In this document: positions 39,110 through 51,101 of the stretch, piece by piece
Layout of the letters: each line of letters begins with the position of its first letter
Numbering within the stretch: position 1 is the first letter of the stretch
Assembly: GCA_008711295.1 (NCBI GenBank)
Contig: VUYV01000014.1
Span: 8,383,540 to 8,447,539, forward strand
Length of the DNA: 64,000 nt
Reading direction: 5' to 3'
DNA from: Anarhynchus alexandrinus
Taxonomy: Eukaryota > Chordata > Aves > Charadriiformes > Charadriidae
Notes under the pieces: model-generated
Seen by the model: the letters and a program-made list of their open reading frames with translations, nothing else
Databases searched by the model: none
What the model was told of the DNA's origin: nothing
Program-made: the position numbers and the translations under genes

Positions 39110-39460
39110 TATGTGTTCATCAATGTACAAAGAACCACAGATAAGGACTTGGAGAAAGAGGGAAAGATTTCCAAGAAGAAGGAATGCCATTTCTTGAGAA
39201 GCAAAAATGCATTCTTAAACAATTAAATGACTTGTTTACTTCAGTATTCACCAAGGGGAAGAGGAGACAGGTGCCATTAAGAAAATTGCTTCCCAGGAGA
39301 TACACAGCCCTGCAGAGACTCACAGTGAGAGAGAATAAAATATAATACAAATGGGAATCAAAGACTTGCCAGAACAGATAATCAAGAAATCAGAGTGTCA
39401 GAAGATGCAACTAAAAGAATCCTCCCGGAATTCTAATAAAAGTGCTTAAATAGATGGGGA
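39110..39460 (+). mobile_element. Decayed ancient CR1-like ORF2 fragment
   Basis: A plus-strand frame reads LNDLFTSVFTKGK around 39221-39260, matching the LNDFFASVFT block between the endonuclease and reverse transcriptase of CR1-like LINEs. About 160 bp later, CCTCCCGGAATTCTAATAAA resembles the following 'HPRVLKEL' block. Everything else is too decayed to align by eye, so the limits are approximate. Confidence 0.5.
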
Positions 39461-39505
39461 AGGCTCTTCCATTCATCTAGGCTCGTCTGCTATTAAATAT
39501 GCAAT

Positions 39506-39528
39506 GCACACACGCACGCACGCACACA
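39506..39528. repeat. (CACG)n/(CA)n microsatellite
   Basis: GCACACACGCACGCACGCAC followed by ACA. Confidence 0.85.
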
Positions 39529-41309
39529 TTTTCCTAACAGCACTTTTCAGTGAACGAAAGTAGGAGGAGGTAAGGAAAGCAATTTGAACTTATTAACTTC
39601 AACTACAGATACGCACCAGATCATTCAGCTGCTCTTAAAAACAATCGAGCTCACCAACCATTTTGTCCAAGATGAATGAATTCCATGGATTTAGAGCATA
39701 AAAGACAAAAAGCAAGGGAATCTGAAACATTTGTTCCTAATTTGGCAATCCAGTCAGATTCAAGCCACCAACACGAGCTCAGAGGTCTTTTTGATTCTGT
39801 TCTGCCTGTGGCTGTAAAGCATCCAGCAATGTAGTATTTGGTACTGGGCCTGCAAAATCTTGCACTATACTAATACCACTTTAAAATCAATCACTTGCCA
39901 GAAAAGGAGCCACCAACTTCCACTGGGAATTATGGAAAATGATGGCACAGGCTTGCCTCTCCGGGGAGGGTCTACAAAAACTGATTTAAAAATGCATCGG
40001 AGACTGGTACGTGGCTGGGAGTCACCAGGAATGCAGGCTGGAGCACTGCAAGCCGTTGATGAAAATCTCCAGGTTTCCCTGAGTAAGCAAACACTGGAAA
40101 TGGACCTGAGATACTGGTAGCATTATTTTGAAAATGATGACATTATCACGTTTCTCATGTGACCCCTTTAAATCATAGATGACAGAGTGAATTTTTACTG
40201 CATTTTTTTAAAGAACTTTTGTTCCTGGAATCATATTTTGTCCCCTAAAGAGACAATGAGAGGTGATAGCATTCAGGTGATAAACACAAACACTTAAAAG
40301 TAATTCTCTCTTACTCATGTAATTTTCTCTTACTCTATAGAGGTTTCTCAGCCAGCTCTGATCTCAGAGCTACTCAAGGCATGAGGTAAGGCACTGGAGT
40401 TATCAGGATTTCAAGTCTATTTATCTACCACAGAGGTGTGGAATAAAGAAAATCTAAATATTTGAATGCTGTCAAGAAGGCTAGTCAGAATCCCAGCTAT
40501 CCAAAGATCAGCTATCCAAAATACAGGCAAAAAAATACAGGTTGAAGAGAAACAACCTAGTAAGCACTGAGATGTTTAAGAATGGACTGGGAAGATCTCA
40601 ACAATAATGAGCCCAGGACTGAAAGGACATGGGTCTTCACAGCGACTCTGCCAGTCTCCAGGAAAGGACATTTGTGATGAAACCTTAACATTTTCCATCC
40701 AGCTGACCTTGTCTGACTTCCAAACCCTAATAAAAATATAGCACCATGATGTGATTCCTGCAGAGAGCAATAAGGGGTTATTAGTACATAAAATGAGATG
40801 CAGCTGTGATCTCCTCACTACTGGAGCCAGCAGAAGGACCTCGGTACAATATGACTCCACTGGACGCTAGCTCACACTTTTAATCGGGGCACGAGATTGA
40901 TTCTAGGGCTTGTGCTCTAAACTAATCTAACAGCTTGTGTTACTGGGTTTCAGACAAAACCAGAATGACTCAGTATTCTCTGTATCTTTTTGAAAAATAA
41001 AAGTCTTTGAGCATATCTTAATTCTTCTCACGTCAATAGGATAAGGAGATCTCTGAAGTTGGCGCATACATTCTCAGGAACACTGAAACATAACACTCTT
41101 CTAAACAGCCTCTCCCCACATAGATCATGTCCTCCTCAGTTAAAATAAACAAGGCATACACGTAGTGGAGCCATTCTTTCTATTTCTTATCAACAGTGGT
41201 ATGATCCCTTTTAAGCGATACCACAGTTAGCCTGATTTCAGATACAGTTTAAAAGTGGGTTGTAAAATAATCTCCTTATTTAAAGGAATAAAATACCACT
41301 CTAACCCTA

Positions 41310-41345
41310 CTGCCCCATAACAGAGTGCTGCCCCATAACAGAGTT
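41310..41345. repeat. 18-bp tandem duplication
   Basis: CTGCCCCATAACAGAGTG is followed directly by CTGCCCCATAACAGAGTT: two units with one difference. Confidence 0.9.
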
Positions 41346-41880
41346 GTATAAACCCCAAGCACACATGCAAAAGGAAATGCTCACATTTGAAATGGGGTGT
41401 AACTTTTGCCTTCACAAGTCTACCTATGGAAGGTCCTTTCATTCCCCAATCTCCTTCTCATGTGTGACACGGGAGAGCAATCTTTTCTGTTCCTGACTTA
41501 TCTCCTCAGATTTGTAGTGGAGCATTCAATAAATAGAGGGTTAGGGTATGGGGTGAAGAGACATCAGGGCTGGTGTGGTACAGTCTGGGATTATACCACC
41601 TTTGCCATAAAGAGACTTTCTCAGTGGTTACTGCACCAAGGAAAGCCCTAGCTGTAGCATCATTTCTCCACACAAAGGTCCTTTCTTGCATTTCCTAAAT
41701 TTCCCCATTCCCTACTTCTCCATATGTTCTGAGCTCCCAAAGGGAGCAAGATCCCTATTTTGGGATAACAAGAGATTGTCAGCCTGTTAAATTTCGTTAG
41801 TGCCTATCTGTGAAGTGGTCACAGAACGAGGCAGCACAGAAGAAAGCGAGCCCCAGGACACTGCTGAGGCACACAAGTGC

Positions 41881-41976
41881 TATGGCACAGACCGCTATAT
41901 ATTCCTCAGAGGTGGGGCACAAATCACTGTATCGTCCTCAGTGACTGGGCACAGGTCCCTATATAGCCCCCACTGT
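41881..41976. repeat. 32-bp minisatellite, three degenerate units
   Basis: Three consecutive blocks of exactly 32 bp begin TATGGCACAGACC, TGGGGCACAAATC and CTGGGCACAGGTC. Each then has a CTATAT or CTGTAT core followed by a C-rich CCTCAG or CCCCACTG end. Unit length is constant although the sequence differs at about a third of positions. Confidence 0.72.
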
Positions 41977-42188
41977 ACAATCTGACCATTAAACCCCACA
42001 ACAGTGAGGAAATGCCTGTGATCTCGTGGGTTTGGGTCCTCAGAACTGGCTTTTTTCAGGTGGCTGCAAAAAAATGAGTCTGTGTTTTGTAACATATAGC
42101 GCACATTCTTTGTGCTCTGTAATCAAACAAAAACTCACTGAGAGTTTAAGTAGGCTGAAAGAGTTTATCACCCAACCACAGCAACAAC

Positions 42189-42694
42189 TTCTGTCCGGTT
42201 CTGGGCTCCCCAGTTCAAGAAGGACAGGGAACTGCTGGAGAGGGTCCAACAAAGGGCTACAAAGATGATTAGGGGATTGGAGCATCTCTCTTATGAGGAA
42301 AGACTGAGGGACTTGGGTCTTTTTAGTCTAGAGAAAAGAAGATTGAGGGGGGATCTTATTAACGCTTACAAATACTTAAAGGGAGGGTGCCAGGGGGATG
42401 GGAACAGTCTTTTTTCGGTGGTGCCCAGTGATAGGACAAGAGGTAAGGGGCACAAACTTAAACATAGGAAGTTCCATCTTAACATGAGGAGGAACTTCTT
42501 TACCTTGAGGGTGGCAGAGCACTGGCACAGGCTGCCCAGAGAGGTGGTGGAGTCTCCCACTCTGGAGACATTCCAAACCCACCTGGACACCATCCTGTGC
42601 AACTGCTGTAGGTGACCCTGCTCTGGCAGGGGGTTGGACTAGATGATCTCCAGAGGTCCCTTCCAACCCTGACCATTCTGTGATTCTGTAACAA
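42189..42694 (+). mobile_element. CR1 LINE, 5'-truncated 3' end (506 bp)
   Basis: A plus-strand CR1 copy beginning inside ORF2 (GGTTCTGGGCTCCCCAGTTC). It runs through [20 protein letters not shown], the [17 protein letters not shown] block and the ORF stop (CNCCR*). It then enters a short 3' UTR that ends with the units ATTCTGTGATTCTGTA. The frame is open for 116 codons from 42265. It is nearly the same sequence as the copy at 45.6 kb and antiparallel to the one at 58.3 kb, so these three belong to one subfamily. Confidence 0.95.
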
Positions 42695-43326
42695 ATAACC
42701 AAGGTCCAGGCTGCAGGGTGTCTCCACAGCCCTACACCAGCGAAGCAAAAATGGTCCCCTGTGGAAATGCATGATTCTTACTCCTATTTTAGTGGAACCT
42801 CCCCTGAACCTTGAACATTAAGACAAAAATACAAACAAAAAATTCCAATCCCCCCTATGAGAATCCACCTACAGAACCCTTATTTCTGGGAAGGTGATGC
42901 CTGGAAACAGCAATTGTACGGGCTGTGGTTAGTTGCTGATTCGGTGCTACGCACCATCATTTTATATGTTCTCTTTCATCCACCTTTATTTCCCTTTTCT
43001 GTCAAAACTCCATGTACTAACTCAACCTTGCTGAATATGAATAAGGAGGCAAACCCATGCCAAAGTGTCAAGTTTTGGCTGTGGTCCGGGTTGGGATGTG
43101 CATGTACCCTGCGGCAGTGTTTATGGTTTGGAGGCTGACCACAGCCTGGGGACTAGAGGAGGTTCATTCGCACTGAGACACGCAAACATTGCCAAATCCA
43201 GATGAGCTCCTCACCAGCAAAGCACATTTTATTCAGGAAAAGAATTTAATAGGAGCCCTGCTTCCATTTCAGGGGGTGCTGTCTCAGACAAACACTATGG
43301 GAGAGTTTGCTGCAAACCTTTCCTCC

Positions 43327-43463
43327 TTTTTTTTTTTTTTCCTGATGAGCCATAAGCTCTTGACTTTTTCTGTACCACAAGGAGGGTGGTTGCTGGGCTT
43401 TTCTCTGCTAAACTGCTAACATCTGTATCTAACTATTAATTACCCAAGGTTTTTTTTTTTTTT
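43327..43463. repeat. Two poly-T runs of 14
   Basis: T14 at 43327-43340 and T14 at 43450-43463, with ordinary sequence between them. Confidence 0.85.
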
Positions 43464-44559
43464 CAGTCTCAGCAGTCATTACTGTAATTTTTAATATCAA
43501 ATCCTCCCATCAGGGGACTATTCATTATTATTATCGCTATACATGGTTTCTAAGGTGTCCACCCACATCACAACTGACTTTGGAAGAGAGAAGCATGCGG
43601 TAAGAATGGCTTTGCCTACACAGGAAAGGAACATTTCACATTAAAAATGCTATGCAGTGACCAATATGGGTGAGCAAATGGCAAATCCCTTGGGGAAATG
43701 ATATGGTGTTGAGCTGCTGAAGTGGATTTCCTCCCACCGGCACAGCCGAGGGTCCTGCCTGAGCTGCCTTCCGAGGGTGAGCTGCTTTCAACCTGCCACT
43801 GCTTGGAAGTGAGTGATGCTCAAATAACGGCTTTGCTTAATAAAATGCCGGCTCTTTCTTTTTAAAGAGGTACAAAATGTATTCGCGAGCAATAAGGCGG
43901 TACGTGATTTAACCACTGTTCCAGTGATTTACCGAGCGTTTAATCCAGGTGATTATAAAAAGCAGGAAACCCAACAGCTCCATCAGGGATTGAGCCAAAT
44001 GCCAGTAAAATCAACTGAAAGGTTCCTATCCACTTCAGAGGATTTAAGGTCCGGCTCCATAATCAAGCTACCAAGTTCAACTATTCCAAGGGCCAGTCTT
44101 CTGTTGTCAAAATACAGCTGAAAAAGCATATCACATCCATGAGGATGTTCTTATTTACAGTCCGGCATAAAAGCCACCACACTGTGCAGCAGAGGTGCCT
44201 TAATTAACTATATAAACTATTTTTAAAAGACCATAAAAACTATGGAATGATAATTGATAAAGAGGGAGGAGAGAAAGGAAGTAGCAATGGCAGATTCTTC
44301 ATGAACTGCAGAATACATTTTTCTACTTATTTAACAAATTTCACACTGTTATTTGGTTTTACATACCTTTTTATAAGGGTTTATTTCAACCTCTATATAT
44401 CATTGTTGGGGGAAAATATTCAGCTCCTCTAAGTAAAATTTAATTAGCTGAAAACAGACTCTATTAATTATAGTACTTTCTCCTCTTAAAATAAAATGTG
44501 GGCTCTAATACAAGTTTATAAATGTTAAAGAGTGAAATTGTGCAGCACTCTCTGCAGTA

Positions 44560-44645
44560 ATTATCACATATCACCTCTGTCGAGTAAGCACTATTTCTCT
44601 CCTTGCTTTGCAGATGGGGACACTGAGGCACGGGAAGTTTCTTCT
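44560..44645 (-). mobile_element. MIR/CORE-SINE-like relic
   Basis: TTATCACATATCACCTCTGT is followed by CTTTGCAGATGGGGACACTG and AGGCACGGGAAG, close to the typical 'ttttacagatggggaaactgaggcacgg' core of these elements read in reverse. Confidence 0.58.
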
Positions 44646-45595
44646 ACGGAGAAGGGGCATAACAGGCCAGAACAAAATAAAATAGAACAGTCTTGGTCAA
44701 ATGGACACATGCCTGCAGCAGGGCCAATTCCCTTAAACTTTTTAAACTGTGATTTTAAATAATGAAACATATTTAACTTCTACCGTGAACATGGAAATGG
44801 GAGCATGCGCAAGGAAAACCCTATTGCCTTTCAAAATATTATACAATAGGGCATGTACAAAGCTGATTAAGTTTTCTTTAATTAACTTTAACCTCTTTTC
44901 TGCCAGTAGCTGGTATAAAAGAAGGAGACAGGAACATTAGTGAGAGCTCTGCAGAGAGGTCTACAGACATCACTTTGAAAATTTACTCAGCGAAGCACAA
45001 GCTCAGTTCCTCCTCCTGTCATCACTTCTGTGGATCTCCAGTGCATATTTTGCAGTCACTCCACTCGTGGGACTTCTTCTGAAGTTACTGGGAGTTCAGT
45101 GTGGGGGATGCATATGGTATTTTACAAATCCTTGGCAGTGTAGGTCGGAAGAGCCGAACTCAGCTCCATGATTGTTTCTGTGATCTTCCTACCATGTTCC
45201 TCTGACTATACCATACAAATCTGGGAAGAAATATGGATTCTGCATGGGAGCAACTGTGTACAATTCCTTCCTTCCTTCCCATACACAAAATCAATGAGGA
45301 GTGGGAATAATTGCTTATTTTCTGAACCCTATAAGCTTATTTGGAAGCTCCCATTGACATGCCCCAGCTGGGTGTGCTGACACCGTGCTGAGAGCTTATC
45401 TGAGGGGGTCAGCACTAATCCCTGCCTCTGAGCTGTGCTCAGGGGGACACGGTCACACAGAACTGCATGAGCACTAGAAGGTCTGAGGAAATGTATGTTT
45501 TATGCTGGGCTTTATTTTGGGGAATGCAAACAAAACACAGAACTGTAAAAAAGTGTAACATTTCCGCTGGTCACAGCAAAAAGTTAAAAACAGAG

Positions 45596-46030
45596 GTACA
45601 AAGACGATTAGGGGACTGGAGCATCTTTCTTACGAGGAAAGGCTGAAGGACTTGGGTCTTTTTAGTCTAGAAAAAAGAAGACTGAGGGGGGATCTTATCA
45701 ATGCTTATAAATACTTAAAGGGAGGGTGCCAGGGGGGTGAGAACAGTCTTTTTTCGGTGGTGCCCAGTGATAGAACAAGAGGTAACAGGCACAAACTCGA
45801 GCATAGGAAGTTCCATCTTAACATGAGGAGGAACTTCTTTCCTTTGAGGGTGGCAGAGCACTGGCACAGGCTGCCCAGAGAGGTGGTGGAGTCTCCCACT
45901 CTGGAGACATTCCAAATCCACCTGGACGCCGTCCTGTGCAACTGCTGTAGGTGACCCTGCTCGGGCAAGGGGATTGGACTAGATGATCTCCAGAGGTCCC
46001 TTCCAACCCTGACCATTCTATGATTCTATG
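45596..46030 (+). mobile_element. CR1 LINE, 5'-truncated 3' end (435 bp)
   Basis: Plus-strand CR1 copy of the same subfamily as 42.2 kb but truncated further in, starting at ACAAAGACGATTAGGGGACT. The coding part ([20 protein letters not shown] to CNCCR*) is open. The end shows two exact ATTCTATG units (46015-46030). Differences from the 42.2 kb copy are scattered substitutions, and the flanks do not match, so this looks like an independent insertion rather than a local duplication. Confidence 0.95.
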
Positions 46031-49000
46031 TATCCCCTTGGATATCAATCCAAAATTAGCTCTTTCTTAGGACCTGCAGTGCCAGATCAAACCAGTGATC
46101 CCACAGCACACACTGGTGTGAAATGACGTTAACACTGGTGAGGGAAATCCTGCAACAAGGTTAGGGGAACACTCCGGTCAGTCAGGGCCTGACCATGAAA
46201 ACCCTGAACAAACTAAGCTTTTTCCTTTATTTCAGTGAAGGATGTGAATGACTAGAATCATCCATATTGGACTCAGTAGGAACAACATTATTAAAACCCA
46301 CAAAAGTATAAAACAATTTTCGGTGGCTGGATTTCATAAGTAGGTTGTTGCCTACATCACATTGCTAAATTTTTATTTTCCAAAGTCAGGAGAAATAATA
46401 TTAGGAAATAACTGTGTATGGTATTTGTGTTCCACTTTTTCCCAGCACCTTGCACGAGAGCTCCCTGTTCCACACCCAGACCTGCAGATGCTATCGCCGT
46501 ATCTATAAATTACAACTAGATGGCAATTACAATGCAGCAAGTGCAACTGTGGAGTTAGGAGAGGAGCTTAGCAAAAATATTTATAATGCAGACAGCTGTA
46601 AGCAGTTATCAGCAGATATATCTGAAAAGGAGCACCGTTCAGAGGAAAGCAGATGGGACGGTATGGAGATGTTCGTACCAGGGACCATGAGCAGCAAGCG
46701 CAGGGACTTGTTCCACTAGATGGCACCCAGCACCAGCATCTCGTTTTTGGGTGAACAGCAGGACAAAAATTGGTGATGGAAAGCTGAACTGAACATAACC
46801 TCCCTACACACCTCAGCCCAGGAAAATGAGAACTATGGATCTTAGCTGGCTCCTCCTGTGAAAACTGTAAACCACGGGCCATTGAAAACAGAAGGTAAAT
46901 GTGGCAAAACCAGTAGGGGTTTCCACCCTGAGTTTACCAAGAGGCTGTGAGAAGGCTGAAATAACAAAAAAGGAGAAATTAAATCTGTGCAGGGTCCCTA
47001 CGGGGATATTTACATTTTCTTCTACCCTGGGCTTATTTTCATTTTTAAATAAGATCCTTTAAGTCTATGTCATTAGCATATATTAGTTGTCCTATAGAGA
47101 GTCAAATTGTGCTACTCCTCCTTATGTGGGGAGTTTACTTCCACAACAGTTCTCACGGAAAAATGTTGCAGTCCTGCACCCTGTATAATATACCATTTGT
47201 TAGGTTAAATGCTAAGGATGTGCCCAAATTGGCTTGTCAAACTTATGGAGAGCTCGGAATGAAATCTGGAAAACGCTGGTACGACCCCCTTTTGCCTTCA
47301 GACACAGCCTGAATCTCGAGAGTCTGCAGAACGTGGCAAAAATAATTAGAAATTTCCCTTTAAAAAGCAATTTCTGCTGGCAGATTAATGTCATGTTATT
47401 TAAAAAAGTGATGCCACAGGTTAGATTAATGGGCTTCCTTATTAGTTAGCCTCAGCAGGGGTGCAGCAAGGACATGAGTGGGTACAGAGCCCGAACCGTC
47501 TGGTCTTCCTGATGAGGCAGGTCATAGCCGAGGATGAGGAACAGGGTAGAGAGAGCACTGCCACAGCCTGTTTCCAGGACTGAGTGTCCATGAGCAGGAG
47601 GGATATTGCAGAGGTGAGTGAGTTTGTTCACCAGCAGTCACTGCCCCGGCTGCTGATTTGGAGGAATGCCAAGGCGTCACTGGTACACACCAATGGGACG
47701 TAAAGCCGGTGTCTACTTACAGAAGAGGACTAATGCATGAAAAGAGTTTGTAGAAATGGCAAACGGGTTGTTGCTCGGTGCCAGAGGCTTTTGCCACTCT
47801 TGTTATCGTCAGGTGGAGGGCAAGGATGCTGCCTATGGGTTGCAAATTTTGTCATCACCAAAGGACCTGGAACATCAAACTGAACTGAACCTTGTGCTGG
47901 GTCAGCGCACTTGGTCCTGCCCTCAACAACCTTCATCCACACACGTCCTTTACACCAATATTCCTGTGTTAAATATGAAATATGTGATGAAGAGATTTTT
48001 ACCCCTTCATCCAACAGAGACTCTACTTTCAGTTGATGTATTTCATCACCCGTTACACCATGTTCACCCACTACGCCTGGCCTCTCTCTTCATGCACCAC
48101 AGGACTCCAAAGGAAGGATAAATGCCCCTGTTCCAGTGAAATGGTAATGCACCACTCTTTCCACCACTCACATGCACTATAATGACCTGAAAGATCAATG
48201 CAATTGTCCCCGTATGATATGGTTTGCAATGCCTCTATACGTACCTACAGCCTAAACCACTTTGTACACCATACCTGTACCAACACGAAATGCAGCAATC
48301 CTTCCAGCCCTCCTCCCGCCAGTGGTTGCCTGACCCATCACTGTAACACGCTGTGGGGACACCAATGCTTGACACACTTGCATGCCTTCTGGCACCCTCT
48401 TGCTTTCCAAATCTTCCCTTTATACTGGATACTTCTCCTCGGAAACCACCCCACCACCTCCCTGCACTGCTGCTCAACCAAACACGGAGAGCAAGGAGAA
48501 ACACAGCTGAGTGTGCAATATAGTTGAACCTGGGGGAAACAAGGAGCTGATTTTCACGGATGGAGAAAGATCATGCCGTAGCATAAAACTGCCTGGGCCC
48601 CTGTGCTGTTAATTTTTAGCGTTTCTGATGCATACTATGCATGATAGTTCTATTTTTCCACCTTTGTTTTGACAGGATTAGAACTGCGCTGTCAGTCAAA
48701 TGTTTTTGCTCTCAGCCAGGTTTACTGCAGATACAAAGCTTATGTGCTCATGCTGTGTGTTCATCCTGTTGTTCAACACCTTTTCAGCCCACAAGCTAAT
48801 TTCAGATATGTTGCCAGAAAGAGGGAGTTTTCAAAAATTAAATAAGTCCAGTAAGTTCCTGGGGGGAGGGAGGAGGGGCAGGGAAAGCATAGAAAAGCAA
48901 AACTGAAGACCAGATTGAAGTGGGGAAGGAAAGAGACTGAAGAAGTCTGGAATGTGTCACATTGGGACACCAGAGCTTTGACATGGATGATAGTGAGCAA

Positions 49001-49085
49001 TGTCCTAGTTCCCATGTTCCAAATGTATATGGAAACAACATAACCTCCAGCTCATGACTTTTTGTGGTCAGCCAATCGCAAGGTA

Positions 49086-49110
49086 GAAGCGGTAGGGAAG
49101 CTACCGCTTC
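49086..49110. repeat. Perfect 10-bp inverted repeat with 5-base loop
   Basis: GAAGCGGTAG, loop GGAAG, then CTACCGCTTC. The arms are perfectly complementary. No T-run follows on either strand, so nothing suggests a terminator. Confidence 0.85.
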
Positions 49111-50137
49111 ACAGGCTCCAGGGCTCACAGGTTTTAAAACATGTATGTCCCTAGTACAGATTTTTTTTGTACAAAGAATTGTTTCTAAGTAGAAGCCAAA
49201 CAAAGTTATTTCAAGGGTTTTTTTGGTTTGTTTTGTGGTTTGTTTGTTGTTTTTTTTTCAGGTAATGAATGCGCTAAACTCTAGAGAAACAAGAGAGGTG
49301 AGGTGAACTGCAGTGCGATGGAGTCGGAGCTGCAGGTTACCTGCAGCATCAGAAAGACAAAGCTGAGAAGGGGGATTTAAAAATCTGCGACTAATTAAAG
49401 CTAAAGGATCCTCTCAAGCTAACCGATGCCTACGTTAAACACTTGAGCCCACTTCGGGACTTCCAGGGGATGGTGGGACCTAAATGAAGAGACATTGTGT
49501 GATGGAAGTTTATTACTTATAATGATACATAATCTTTCATGCTATGTGCTTCAGGTAAAGCAATATACTTTGATTAAGTTTAGAAATGCTGTGTAAAGCC
49601 TATGTGGCATTCTTCTTGTCTGCACTTACCTCACACTCTGAAAAGATAAACTATAAACCCGAAGGCTTGTAGCTTCACTATAATTGCGAGTGCATGTGAC
49701 TAAGCAGCATTGGGACCCTGGGAACAGACCACTGCTTTATCCACCTTCAGATGGGATGCTAGAGATAGCACTTGTATTAAGGAAATCTGTGCAGATACCC
49801 AAAACTGAAGGGCGATGCCTCAGTTCTGACCACACTTAAGGGACTAACCACCCCTGGATAGATCCTCTGACAGTGCTCTGGTGAGTGGCCAACCGCGGCT
49901 CTCAGCCAGGCACCAACACATATATATTCTAGCCAAAACCTTGAAAACTGGAATAGGAAATTCATGTAGTCTGACTCTCCAGGGAAGCTGAGTACTTCTG
50001 TTTCCAGACTATGTCATCTTTTGTACAACACACAGCTCAGTGGATGCTGCAGCTGAAACCATTTGTCACGATACATGTTATTTTGCAGAATACTTAATGG
50101 CTGAGTTTTAAAATGAAGACATTGAAAAATTGCTTAC

Positions 50138-50190
50138 CCATGAGGTATTTTGCTGAGGACATAATATGCCGTATACGAATGGTGATACAC
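50138..50190 (-). CDS. DPP6: DPP6 internal coding exon A (53 bp)
   Basis: DPP6 is a catalytically inactive type II membrane relative of dipeptidyl peptidase 4. It binds Kv4 channels and speeds their trafficking and gating in neurons. This exon encodes 17 codons plus two bases of a split Gly codon and reads VYHHSYTAYYVLSKIPH. That matches the HSYTxYYVLSKIPHG segment of the DPP6 beta-propeller. On the minus strand the acceptor is a long T-rich tract ending in TTTTGCAG just above 50190, and the donor is GG|GTAAGC at 50137. The exon starts in phase 0 and ends after two bases of a Gly codon, which exon B completes. The exon is too short for a plain ORF search and was found by splice-site and protein matching. 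The wording differs from the DPP10 paralogue. Gene identity is a family match; the exact boundaries are read directly. Confidence 0.93.
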
Positions 50191-51083
50191 CTGCAAAACG
50201 AAATTAGGAAAAAAACAAACAAAAAAAGAGATTAGTAATTGTCACCTGTGTTAATAGGGCTCCTTTTCTGCAAAACAATCAAGCTTTTATGGCTAGAGAG
50301 CTCTTCTAAACACTTCAAAATCTGTAGTAGGAAAGAACAATACATTAATTCACCTAATGCTGTTGTGTGTTCTTTTCATCTTGCACTTTATTACAGTGTT
50401 TGGCAAATCGTATACATCCAGATGCTCTGTGTTGTTACCATGACTACCAGGTCTTTGATTAAACTGGGGGCACATGGTCTCTGCAAGGGCTAAATATAGA
50501 ACAATCATTAATGAGGACACCTTGGTCAGCTGGAGACATTCTCCATCATTATAACTAGACACAACAGGGAGAGAATACATCTTTTTTTGCTTATTTCCGC
50601 ATAAATAAAAGAGGGAGTGATGCTGGGTGATCTTAGAGTGGGTTGTAAGAACCGTGTCAGGCAGCAAATCAAACCTTATTGACTCAGGGCATAAAGCTGA
50701 CCTCACATTTGTTTGACCTGCTACGTTACATCTTCATATCAATTTGCACTCTTTGGGCCTTGGGGAGGAGCTTGTCAGTTTGCACGGCAGGTCATCTCAG
50801 AAGGGAGAGTTTATTACGTATTTTCTAAGTAGTAAATAATAATACCAGAGTCAAGGTCAGCGATTCGAGAGTTGGAGGACTGTTTTTCCACTACCGACAA
50901 TGCAATCCTTAACAGGGATCTGTGGTTGCCCAAGGTGAGCAATGCTGAGCAACACGAGCGTCAGGGCACTAGTGTGAAAGGTCTAAATATGATTGACTTT
51001 ATACACATTTAGACATGCGCTCACTTCTGCAATTCTGTCCTGTTACTGTATGTTAAATATATACTAAATATATAAATGTACAC

Positions 51084-51101
51084 TAAATAAATAAATAAAT
51101 A
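51084..51101. repeat. (TAAA)n microsatellite
   Basis: Four TAAA/ATAA units in an AT-rich context that also has TATAAATGTACAC just before. Confidence 0.85.

Larger units (their letters stand above)
33885..50137 (-). other. DPP6: DPP6 intron between exons A and B (16.3 kb)
   Basis: Bounded by the exon A donor (GTAAGC) and the exon B acceptor (TTTTTGCAG), it interrupts a Gly codon after its second base. It contains two closely related CR1 3' ends in the same orientation (42.2 and 45.6 kb), an old CR1-like ORF2 relic at 39.1 kb, MIR-like relics at 34.7 and 44.6 kb, a 32-bp minisatellite at 41.9 kb and a small hairpin at 49.1 kb. No other exon was recognised. Confidence 0.92.

Noticed and set aside
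42265..42615. Open frame taken at first as a host gene
   Set aside because: It is the end of CR1 ORF2, as are the frames at 6987-7565, 45652-45954, 53928-54518 and on the minus strand at 58335-58754.
47730..48121. Opposing frames of 113 and 121 codons
   Set aside because: Lie over the same bases on both strands and match nothing I recognise; treated as chance.
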